Assembly: GCA_949127695.1 (NCBI GenBank)
Contig: CASBQH010000312.1
Coordinates: 1-12,589 of the forward strand
Direction: 5' to 3'
DNA length: 12,589 nt
Source: Synechococcales cyanobacterium PMM_0073
GTDB lineage: Bacteria > Cyanobacteriota > Cyanobacteriia > Elainellales > Elainellaceae
In this document: one piece after another, positions 7,291-12,589 of the stretch
Numbering within the stretch: position 1 is the first letter of the stretch
Layout: each line of letters begins with the position of its first letter
Position numbers and translations under genes: made by a program
Notes under the pieces: generated by a model
Databases searched by the model: none
Seen by the model: only the letters and a program-made list of their open reading frames with translations
Told to the model about the DNA's origin: nothing

Positions 7291-8487
7291 CACGATGAGT
7301 CCCACCGCAGAGAGTCCACGATTCCGGATCACTTGACCGCTAGCAATATCTCTAGGCTTGGTTGATCCACACTCAGGGCAATGATGAACCCGAACACTCA
7401 GATCCTTTTTGACTACAGCGCCACAGTCCGGGCATTCCTGGCTTGTGCCATTTGGATCAACTTTGCCGTAGTAGACATCCCGCTTCCAGCAGACCCAGCT
7501 CAGAATTTGATTTACAAACTGCCCCAAGCCAGCATCCAGAGTATGCTTACCCAGCATCCCCTTAGCCATAATGCGGAAATCAAGATCTTCGACAAAGATC
7601 ATTCCGGCATTGTCGCAGAGACGATGAGCCAGTTGAAAGTGAAAATCACGGCGGCAGTTTGCAATTTGCTCATGCAGTCTGCCAATCTTCTGGTTCAACT
7701 TGCGGCGGTTAGACGAGCCTTTTTGCTTGCTTTTTAGCCTGCGTTGCAGCAATTCCAGCTTGCGTTGCAGTTGATTAAAGAAGCGAGGCCGCTTGACCTG
7801 CTCACCGTCAGAAGTGGACAGAAAATACTCCAGCCCGACATCAACACCCATCGCATGACCCTGCGGGATAGAGTCAGGAACACTGACATCCATCTGCACG
7901 GCCAGCGAAACATACCACCCCGACGCTTTACGGACAATTCGAGCCGTTTTCAGCTTAAATCCGCTAGGTATAGGGCGGTGCATATTGATGGCGACCTTGC
8001 CAACTTTGGGCAGTTTGATGAGGCAGCGCGTTGCGGGGGTTCCCCCCGTTGTAGCGACTGCCGTCTGGTTCTCCGTAATGACATCGCTGTCAATCTGGGG
8101 AAACAGAAACGATCTGAACTGTCCAAACTTTTTGAATCTAGGAAAGCCGTGACCACGCTGCTTCATAGAGGCAAAAGCAGAGTCAACCCTGCCAATCACA
8201 TCTTGCAGCACCTGCGAGTGAACAGCTTTCAGCCCTGGATTCGTTTTCTTGGCTTCACTCAGCGCCTTCTTCTGCCTGTAGTAGTCAGGGTAAGGCGCAT
8301 CTGCCGGGATGATGTACTCAGACTGGAGAGAGCAGGCATTTACCGAGCATTTGCGACTGGCAATCCAGTCCTTACGCTCTCGCAGCGCATAGTTATAGAC
8401 TCTGCGGCAAGACTCCAGCCAATCGGTCATCTGGAGTTCTTGCTGCAAGTCTGGATAAATGCGGTAGCGGTAGGTCAATGTCAGCAT
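7183..8487 (-). CDS. tnpB: TnpB RNA-guided endonuclease of an IS200/IS605-type element
   Basis: 434 residues, full length for TnpB. The N-terminal region starts MLTLTYRYRIYPDLQQ, as is usual for the family, followed by an arginine-rich helical part. The RuvC nuclease motifs are complete: Asp216 (GVDVGL), Glu300 (FVEDLDF) and Asp380 (PRDIASGQVIRNRG). The four-cysteine zinc knuckle is Cys352/Cys355 and Cys370/Cys373. The protein should therefore be catalytically competent. Characterised TnpB proteins cut DNA matching the guide of their own omega-RNA next to a short transposon-associated motif, which helps keep the element in the genome. No tnpA is adjacent. The SD before the ATG at 8487 is weak, common for these genes. 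The last codons run into the terminal hairpin. I see no frameshift, so the copy is intact and possibly recent. Confidence 0.95.
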   Translation of the reverse strand: MLTLTYRYRIYPDLQQELQMTDWLESCRRVYNYALRERKDWIASRKCSVNACSLQSEYIIPADAPYPDYYRQKKALSEAKKTNPGLKAVHSQVLQDVIGRVDSAFASMKQRGHGFPRFKKFGQFRSFLFPQIDSDVITENQTAVATTGGTPATRCLIKLPKVGKVAINMHRPIPSGFKLKTARIVRKASGWYVSLAVQMDVSVPDSIPQGHAMGVDVGLEYFLSTSDGEQVKRPRFFNQLQRKLELLQRRLKSKQKGSSNRRKLNQKIGRLHEQIANCRRDFHFQLAHRLCDNAGMIFVEDLDFRIMAKGMLGKHTLDAGLGQFVNQILSWVCWKRDVYYGKVDPNGTSQECPDCGAVVKKDLSVRVHHCPECGSTKPRDIASGQVIRNRGLSAVGLIVEEIACGRDLSGALPRQDRVKQESLRSDLEKPALYA

Positions 8488-8505
8488 GGTCTTACTATAT
8501 CCATT

Positions 8506-8531
8506 TTAGGGGCGCTTGGTCTACTCCCTAA
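8506..8531 (-). repeat. Possible left-end hairpin of the tnpB element
   Basis: TTAGGG (8506-8511) and CCCTAA (8526-8531) form a 6-pair stem around a 14-nt loop, 19 bp upstream of the tnpB start. Its position suits a subterminal palindrome at the left end of an IS200/IS605-type element, but the hairpin is modest and could be chance. Confidence 0.3.
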
Positions 8532-8570
8532 GCAAAACTTCATCATGATCAGCAGGTCATGCATCAGTGT

Positions 8571-8622
8571 GCCTACGGCAGGCTACGCCTTTCTTCGATG
8601 CCGCAGGCCATACGGCTACGCC
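8571..8622. repeat. Short palindromic repeat cluster with two GGCTACGCC copies
   Basis: GGCTACGCC occurs at 8581-8589 and 8614-8622. Between and around them are small inverted repeats: GCCT-ACGGC-AGGC (8571-8583) and GCCG/CGGC (8600-8616). The style resembles the small dispersed palindromic repeats common in cyanobacterial intergenic DNA. It lies between the tnpB left side and the solo hairpin, with no ORF of its own. Confidence 0.4.
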
Positions 8623-8637
8623 TCACGCGCTCCTCAT

Positions 8638-8682
8638 CCCGACGCTGACCCAGAAGACTGGGTACAGCGCGGGGCTTCCCCG
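8638..8682 (-). repeat. Second copy of the tnpB-element terminal hairpin, next to the hydrolase stop codon
   Basis: On the plus strand CCCGACGCTGA (8638-8648) and TACAGCGCGGG (8663-8673) repeat, in the same orientation, the segments at 7170-7180 and 7190-7200 at the tnpB end. The loop differs: here the inner stem is CCCAG-TCTT-CTGGG, there ATGC-GTA-GCAT. It is either a solo right end or small derivative of a related element, or the left-end palindrome of the present one. The flanking GGGGAAGCCCC directly follows the hydrolase stop, so the hairpin may also end that transcript. Confidence 0.65.
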
Positions 8683-9741
8683 CTAATTGCTAAACCAATC
8701 CAAAACGCGATTCCAAGCCCACCAAGGGTCGGCATCTTTGAACTGACGCTGGCAAGCGGCGCTGCTGAGATAGCCCACATGCCCGCCCTGTGAGGTGAGC
8801 AGCAGCTGAATCGCCGGGTTCTGGGCGCAGGCGGTTTGCAGATCGCCCACCAGCGTTGGGTCAAACATTGGATCGTCAGCGGCGTAGAGAATCAGCGTCG
8901 GCTTCTGGAAAGAAGCGAGCTGGTAGAGCGGGCTGCTGGCGCTGTAGTAGGCTTCCACTGAGTTAAAGCCCAGCTTGTCAATCACCAACTCCTGGTCAAA
9001 TGTCCAGATATTATGGACGCGCTCCAATGCCGCGAAATCAATTGCGGCAGGATGATGCTCGGCAATTCGGGCAGCTAGAATCTTCAGCTGTCGAGTAATC
9101 GCCTGATCGAGCTTCCTGCCCACCCAGCTTTTCTCCAGGTAGCTGAGCGAACGCTGTGATTCGAGGCTGGGGCAAATCGCCGCACCGCCGCCCAGCTCTG
9201 ACTCAGCCAGATCCAGCTCTGCGCCCCAATCTGCCACGGTTTGGGCGGCTTTAATCCCCCAGAGCGCGAGCTGTCCGCCCAGCGAATAGCCCGTGAACCA
9301 GTAGGGAGCCGGACAGCCCAGTGCTTTGGCGGCAGCGGCAATCCGCACAAAGTCTTCGCCCTCATATAGCCCGTCTGAGGTGAGCGCCGGAGATAGCTCT
9401 GCTGTTTTGCCATGCGCTCGCCAGTCAAACAGCACCACCGCATAGTTTTGGGCATAGGCTTTGCGTCCCAAAATCTGCAAAAACCACTGGTTGTCCAAAT
9501 CGCCCGTGATTCCGTAGGTGCCAATAATTGTGCCTCTGGGCTGGGTAGGGATGGCCAGCTTGCCAAAAATCGGCACGTTCTGAGCGCCCGTAAAAACCTG
9601 CGGCTGGTAGACTGGCTCTGGCTCAAGCGTATGGCGCTGCCAGTCTTGGCTGACTCTGAGCGCGGTATAGAGGGTCATGGCAAGGCCGTTTTGCAGGCTC
9701 CAAGGCGGGCGATAGTGAGGCATGGGGCTCGCAGCTGGCAT
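8683..9741 (-). CDS. YheT-like alpha/beta hydrolase
   Basis: 352 residues. The opening HYRPPWSLQNGLAMTLY matches the typical start of the YheT/EMB8 hydrolase family, which supports the ATG at 9741 (or the Met a few codons in). The nucleophile elbow is G151-Y-S153-L-G-G. The acid is probably Asp290 in AADDPMFD, and the catalytic histidine is His321 in GGHVGYLSS, a hallmark of this family. The oxyanion region is TYGITGDLDN (75-84). The triad is complete, so esterase or lipase-like activity is expected; the natural substrate of bacterial YheT proteins is not established. No signal peptide or membrane helix is seen. GAAGAGA lies about 7 nt before the start. It is transcribed away from the Spx-like gene across a 90-bp spacer. 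Its stop is 1-2 nt from the transposon-derived hairpin, so an insertion may have trimmed or replaced its 3' end, but the C-terminus (WWAWNRVLDWFSN) looks natural. Confidence 0.88.
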   Translation of the reverse strand: MPAASPMPHYRPPWSLQNGLAMTLYTALRVSQDWQRHTLEPEPVYQPQVFTGAQNVPIFGKLAIPTQPRGTIIGTYGITGDLDNQWFLQILGRKAYAQNYAVVLFDWRAHGKTAELSPALTSDGLYEGEDFVRIAAAAKALGCPAPYWFTGYSLGGQLALWGIKAAQTVADWGAELDLAESELGGGAAICPSLESQRSLSYLEKSWVGRKLDQAITRQLKILAARIAEHHPAAIDFAALERVHNIWTFDQELVIDKLGFNSVEAYYSASSPLYQLASFQKPTLILYAADDPMFDPTLVGDLQTACAQNPAIQLLLTSQGGHVGYLSSAACQRQFKDADPWWAWNRVLDWFSN

Positions 9742-9761
9742 ATTTACATCTCTTCATATAT

Positions 9762-9783
9762 TCTAATTCAGGTCTAATTCAGG
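9762..9783. repeat. Perfect 11-bp tandem repeat in divergent promoter region
   Basis: TCTAATTCAGG occurs twice head to tail (9762-9772, 9773-9783), about one helical turn apart, between the divergent hydrolase and Spx-like genes. On the minus strand it contains TAGAAT, a fair -10 for the hydrolase. On the plus strand the second TTCAGG lies 16 bp before TAGATT (9800-9805), a weak possible promoter for the Spx-like gene. It could be a regulator site or a slippage duplication. Confidence 0.5.
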
Positions 9784-9831
9784 CCGCTGCAAAACTTGGT
9801 AGATTGAAGGACGGTCTATGAGGAAAGCAAT

Positions 9832-10182
9832 ATGACAGTTCAGGTTTACGGAATTCCAACTTGCACGACCTGCAAAAAAGCCTTGCAGTGGTTAAAAATA
9901 AACAGCATCGAATATGAGTTTATTAATACTAAAGAGTATCGTCCGACTCAAGCGATGATTCAAGCCTGGGTAGATGGACTCGGCTTTAAGCCGCTGCGAA
10001 ATACCTCTGGGCAGTCTTATCGAGCGCTTGGGGCTGAAAAAGATGGCTGGACAGAGGCACAGTGGGTGCAGGCGTTTGCCCAAGATGCGATGCTGCTGAA
10101 GCGTCCGCTGTTTGTTCAAGCGGGAGAAGCTGTGGCAGTCGGCTTTAAAGCAGAGGTTTTGCAGCAGGTTTTGAATGGGTAG
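9832..10182 (+). CDS. ArsC/Spx/MgsR-family thioredoxin-fold protein
   Basis: 116 residues, the usual length for this family. The N-terminus VYGIPTCTTCKKALQWL carries the C11-x-x-C14 motif seen in Spx, MgsR and YffB; classical arsenate reductases keep only the first cysteine. Downstream family motifs are present: NTKEYRPT (32-39), RNTSGQSYRALG (56-67) and LLKRPLFV (88-95). These proteins are small cytosolic thiol proteins; Spx and MgsR act with RNA polymerase under oxidative stress, others reduce arsenate, and the role of cyanobacterial CxxC members is not settled. No arsenic-resistance genes (arsB, acr3, arsR) are nearby, so a redox role is at least as likely as arsenate reduction. AGGAAA (9821-9826) gives a good SD 5 nt before the ATG. 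It is the only clear plus-strand gene in the window and converges on the DUF4912 gene with a 50-bp gap, where I see no clear terminator. Confidence 0.9.
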   Translation: MTVQVYGIPTCTTCKKALQWLKINSIEYEFINTKEYRPTQAMIQAWVDGLGFKPLRNTSGQSYRALGAEKDGWTEAQWVQAFAQDAMLLKRPLFVQAGEAVAVGFKAEVLQQVLNG

Positions 10183-10232
10183 AGCTGGCGCTAGGCATCA
10201 ACAGCTAGCCTGCTTTGATCGACCCAGTTGCC

Positions 10233-12589
10233 TTAAAACAGCTCTTCGCTAGCTTCTGCTTCACTGTTGGTGTTCCGGGACGGCGTTTCGCGCAGGAACT
10301 TGAGATGCACGGCTCTGCTCTGCTCGCCATCAGCGGCAACTGCATGGATGGGAAAGTCAATCAAGCCATCTTGGAATGATATCTGGAAGCGGAACGTGCC
10401 ATCTGGGTTAAGCTGAACCGGACGCCCGCCAATGGTGACAGTGGCATCTGGCTCGGTAGCTCCATAGACAATTAGCTCGGCATCGCCAATCATCCAAAAT
10501 TTGCGCGAGCGTTCTGGGGGAATAGAGGCTGACATGCCAATTCCTGACATGCCAATTCCTGACATGCCCATACCTGACATGCCAATGCCTGACATACCCA
10601 TACCTGATGTGGTGTACATACCGTATATTCCCGCGCCTGACATGCCCATCCCAGATGTCGTATACATACCTGCACCTGACATACCTGCACCTGACATACC
10701 CATGCCTGATGTATTGTACATGCCGATTCCCGACATCATGCCTGCGCCGGACATTGTTGGGATTGGCATTCCTGCACCTGACATGCCCATGCCTGATGCG
10801 GTGTACATGCCGATGCCTGACATGCCGATGCCTGACATGCCCATCCCCGACATCGTATACATACCCGCACCTGACATCATCCCCGCACCTGACATCCCCA
10901 CGCCTGATGTGGTGTACATGCCGATGCCTGACATCATACCCACGCCTGACATTGTTGGGATTGACATGCCGATTCCTGACATGCCGATGCCTGATGTGGT
11001 GTACATGCCGACTCCCGACATCATTCCCGCGCCTGACATGCCAATTCCTGACATGCCAATTCCTGACATGCTCATCCCCGGCATTGTATACATGCCTGCG
11101 CCTGACATGCCCATCCCTGATGTCGTATACATGCTGATTCCTGACATCATGCCTTCGCCTGACATCATTCCTACACCCGACATGCCGTACAGACCTGCGC
11201 CCGACATACCTATGCCAGACATTGTTGGGATTGACATACCTGCGCTCGACATACCCATACCCGACATCTCCCCGATGCCTGACATTCCTATACCTGACAT
11301 GCCCATCCCCGATGTCGTATACATGCCTACACCGGACATGCCAACACCTGATGTCGTATACATGCCGATTCCCGACATCATTCCCACACCTGATACCGTT
11401 GAAGTTGAGGTGTCTGATATGCCAATGCCAGACATGCCAATGCCAGACATGCCAATACCAGACAGGCCAATGCCAGACTCCGTTTTGCTCCCCATCCCAG
11501 AGGCTAGAGCAAAAGAGCTGACGGCAGGCACCTGCTGCATTGAACCAACCAGCGAGCCTGCAACATGCTCAACTTCAATTGCCTCACTGGGTTGGCTAGC
11601 TTGCTCAGAAATGGAGCTGCCAAAGCTAGTTTTCTGGGCTGGCGAAACCAGATTACCAAAAGACTGAGCGCTCAGATTCTCTTCCCATTCAATGGTGACA
11701 AACTGCTCTTCATACCAATCGGTTGCATAGATTGGCGGCACCCGCACCGGATTTGAGCGCGTCAGCAGCAGCCAGCGGCCATCCTCCGTCACATAGCCCA
11801 GCTCAGCCACATAGTCACGGTCACTCACCGGCACCGGAATATACCAGTTGCGGGCTAGCTCATCACATTCATATTGCTGGAGGCTATGCGGATTTGAGCG
11901 GGCATCTGTAATATCGTAAAAGCGCAGCGCAAACCGCTGACCGCCTTGCTGCCTGAGCGCCTGCTTATGCAGATCGGGCGCGTCCCAATAGGCATAGACC
12001 CACTGCGGATCGCGCGGCAGCAGTACAATCTGGCTCTCGCCATAGCCCATGGGCAGCTCCGGCAAATTCTCGTCCACCGAAGCCAAAGCCCCTATGTTCA
12101 AGTCAGGCAGATTGGGCGACAGATTGGGCGATAGATTAGGCGGCGGCGCGACAAATTTGGTAGCAGTCGCCGCAGTTTGAGCTAGTCCGGTTGAAGCCGG
12201 GGTCGACAGCCGCACAGCATTTGAGCGCGCCAGACTGAGCCAGCGCTGAGTAGGCGTCCAGTAGCCAATTTCGGCCACATAGTCATGATCAAATTCGGGC
12301 ACGGGCAGAGTCTGGCTTTGATCTGATTCAGCGCAGCCATAGTCAGAAACCGCAGGCAGCAGCGACTGCTGTAAATCGCTTGCGCCAGTAGCATCATAGA
12401 GCCGCAGCGTAAATTGGTTGCCACCCTGCTGACGCAGCTGCGCTTTTTCAGCTTCTGGAGCCTCCCAATCTGCCAGTATTTGCTCAGCATCATAGGGCGA
12501 GAGTCGAATGCGGCTCTGCTGGCGGCGACCCGCAGCAACTCCCACAGCGGCGGTTCCCACAGCAGCTCCCAGCGCGGCAGCTCCAATAC
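10233..12589 (-). CDS. Tandem DUF4912 protein with methionine-rich repeat, 5' end missing
   Basis: The frame is open to the right edge. The first possible start inside the window is GTG at 12560, but the codons before it read IGAAALGAAV and continue as GTAAVGVAAG. This Gly/Ala-rich, probably membrane-spanning stretch suggests that the real start lies outside. Numbering from the GTG, residues about 17-121 and 176-275 are two DUF4912 domains. They align closely (LRQQGGNQFTLRLYD / LRQQGGQRFALRFYD; DYVAEIGY / DYVAELGY; RSNAVRLS / RSNPVRVP), implying internal duplication; the first has lost the usual RDPxWxxxYWD start. A linker with PNLS repeats joins them. Residues about 362-680 are Met/Gly/Ser pentad repeats. 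Residues about 687-775 (FWMIGDAELIVYGATEPDAT, GGRPVQLNPDGTFRF, FPIHAVAADGEQSRAVHLKF) are the conserved C-terminal module, an Ig-like beta fold by appearance. The function of DUF4912 proteins is unknown. The C-terminus is complete, ending at TAA. Confidence 0.85.
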   Translation of the reverse strand, partial: IGAAALGAAVGTAAVGVAAGRRQQSRIRLSPYDAEQILADWEAPEAEKAQLRQQGGNQFTLRLYDATGASDLQQSLLPAVSDYGCAESDQSQTLPVPEFDHDYVAEIGYWTPTQRWLSLARSNAVRLSTPASTGLAQTAATATKFVAPPPNLSPNLSPNLPDLNIGALASVDENLPELPMGYGESQIVLLPRDPQWVYAYWDAPDLHKQALRQQGGQRFALRFYDITDARSNPHSLQQYECDELARNWYIPVPVSDRDYVAELGYVTEDGRWLLLTRSNPVRVPPIYATDWYEEQFVTIEWEENLSAQSFGNLVSPAQKTSFGSSISEQASQPSEAIEVEHVAGSLVGSMQQVPAVSSFALASGMGSKTESGIGLSGIGMSGIGMSGIGISDTSTSTVSGVGMMSGIGMYTTSGVGMSGVGMYTTSGMGMSGIGMSGIGEMSGMGMSSAGMSIPTMSGIGMSGAGLYGMSGVGMMSGEGMMSGISMYTTSGMGMSGAGMYTMPGMSMSGIGMSGIGMSGAGMMSGVGMYTTSGIGMSGIGMSIPTMSGVGMMSGIGMYTTSGVGMSGAGMMSGAGMYTMSGMGMSGIGMSGIGMYTASGMGMSGAGMPIPTMSGAGMMSGIGMYNTSGMGMSGAGMSGAGMYTTSGMGMSGAGIYGMYTTSGMGMSGIGMSGMGMSGIGMSGIGMSASIPPERSRKFWMIGDAELIVYGATEPDATVTIGGRPVQLNPDGTFRFQISFQDGLIDFPIHAVAADGEQSRAVHLKFLRETPSRNTNSEAEASEELF
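10521..11477 (-). repeat. 15-bp coding minisatellite encoding Met-Ser-Gly-x-Gly pentads
   Basis: About 320 codons are built from MSGxG (x = Ile, Val, Ala, Met), interrupted by MYTTSGxG (seven exact MYTTSG plus variants), MMSGxG and SIPTMSG spacers. By hand count about 69 of 320 residues are Met, with no Cys and almost no charge (two Glu and one Asp). Units are multiples of 3 bp, so copy-number change keeps the frame. The complementary strand is also open over the array (a Pro-Asp-Met-Pro pattern); I regard that as a by-product of the repeat. Confidence 0.9.
12109..12144 (-). repeat. Three 12-bp tandem units in the inter-domain linker
   Basis: AGATTGGGCGAC, AGATTGGGCGAT and a diverged AGATTAGGCGGC lie head to tail on the plus strand. 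On the coding strand they give PNLSPNLSPNL, lengthening the proline-rich linker between the two DUF4912 domains of the same gene. Confidence 0.8.

Larger units (their letters stand above)
7169..8682 (-). mobile_element. tnpB-only IS200/IS605-superfamily element (IS1341 type), outer limits
   Basis: The element carries an intact tnpB and no tnpA, so it would need a TnpA transposase supplied from elsewhere. The right end is placed just past the terminal hairpin at 7170-7200. The left end is uncertain. It lies either near 8531, after a TTAGGG/CCCTAA hairpin upstream of tnpB, or near 8680 if the second hairpin copy is the left-end subterminal palindrome. Members of this superfamily have hairpin ends rather than terminal inverted repeats and make no target duplication, so exact ends need comparison with an empty site. 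Confidence 0.6.

Noticed and set aside
7744..8793. Plus-strand ORF of 349 codons opposite tnpB
   Set aside because: It lies antisense to a complete TnpB with all catalytic motifs and runs through the hairpin and palindromic repeats; no family resemblance.
9832..10182. Calling the CxxC protein a dedicated arsenate reductase (arsC)
   Set aside because: The second cysteine of the CxxC and the absence of any arsenic-resistance neighbour make a Spx/MgsR-like redox role equally or more likely.
10183..10232. GCTAG/CTAGC inverted repeat between convergent genes as a terminator
   Set aside because: The stem has only 5 pairs with a 10-nt loop, and there is no T-run on either side; too weak to annotate.
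10521..11477. CRISPR-like look of regularly repeated sequence
   Set aside because: The unit is 15 bp with no spacers, keeps an open frame, and no cas genes are near.
10501..11667. Long plus-strand ORF (388 codons) with a Pro-Asp-Met-Pro repeat
   Set aside because: It is the exact complement of the Met-Ser-Gly array; the minus frame continues into conserved DUF4912 and C-terminal domains on both sides, whereas this frame has no recognisable domain or SD.

Overview
The window looks like chromosomal DNA from a cyanobacterium, probably a filamentous Leptolyngbya-like lineage (inference). Four things support this. One is a tandem DUF4912 protein with the C-terminal block I associate with cyanobacterial members. 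Another is a multi-domain PAS/GGDEF/EAL protein headed by a HNOBA domain. A third is a solitary tnpB of the IS1341 type. The last is the presence of HIP1 octamers (GCGATCGC at 5842-5849 and 6140-6147). No rRNA, tRNA or CRISPR array is visible.

Layout, left to right. 1-495 (minus) is the 5' part of an RND-type periplasmic adaptor lipoprotein. 496-906 is noncoding. 907-2736 (minus) is a complete ABC exporter. 2810-4171 (minus) is the Mg2+ channel gene mgtE. 4172-4380 is its promoter and a folded 5' leader holding a 32-codon ORF. 4442-7027 (minus) is a HNOBA-PAS-PAS-GGDEF-EAL cyclic-di-GMP protein. 7169 to about 8680 is a tnpB-only transposon with a candidate omega-RNA at its 3' end and a second copy of the terminal hairpin on its 5' side. 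8683-9741 (minus) is a YheT-like alpha/beta hydrolase. 9832-10182 (plus) is a Spx/ArsC-like thioredoxin-fold protein, divergent from the hydrolase. 10233-12589 (minus, 5'-incomplete) is a DUF4912 protein with a methionine-rich pentapeptide repeat of about 320 residues.

Most genes stand alone. mgtE and the ABC exporter are 73 bp apart and could share a transcript. The hydrolase and the Spx-like gene share a 90-bp divergent promoter region with a perfect 11-bp tandem duplication.

The most interesting signal is upstream of mgtE. A short ORF with its own Shine-Dalgarno sequence ends in a proline-rich peptide. Read from its internal Met, it is MDPSPSPHSTVPL, with prolines at 3, 5 and 7. This mirrors the enterobacterial mgtL leader peptide (MEPDPTPLP...), which makes mgtA expression respond to Mg2+. 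The ORF lies inside an RNA with several strong helices, two copies of CCUCUC that can pair with either GAGAGG or the mgtE SD, and its stop codon inside one of those helices. This may be an undescribed Mg2+- or proline-responsive leader in cyanobacteria. Other notable points are compensatory base changes between the two transposon hairpins and the cysteine-free Met-rich repeat.
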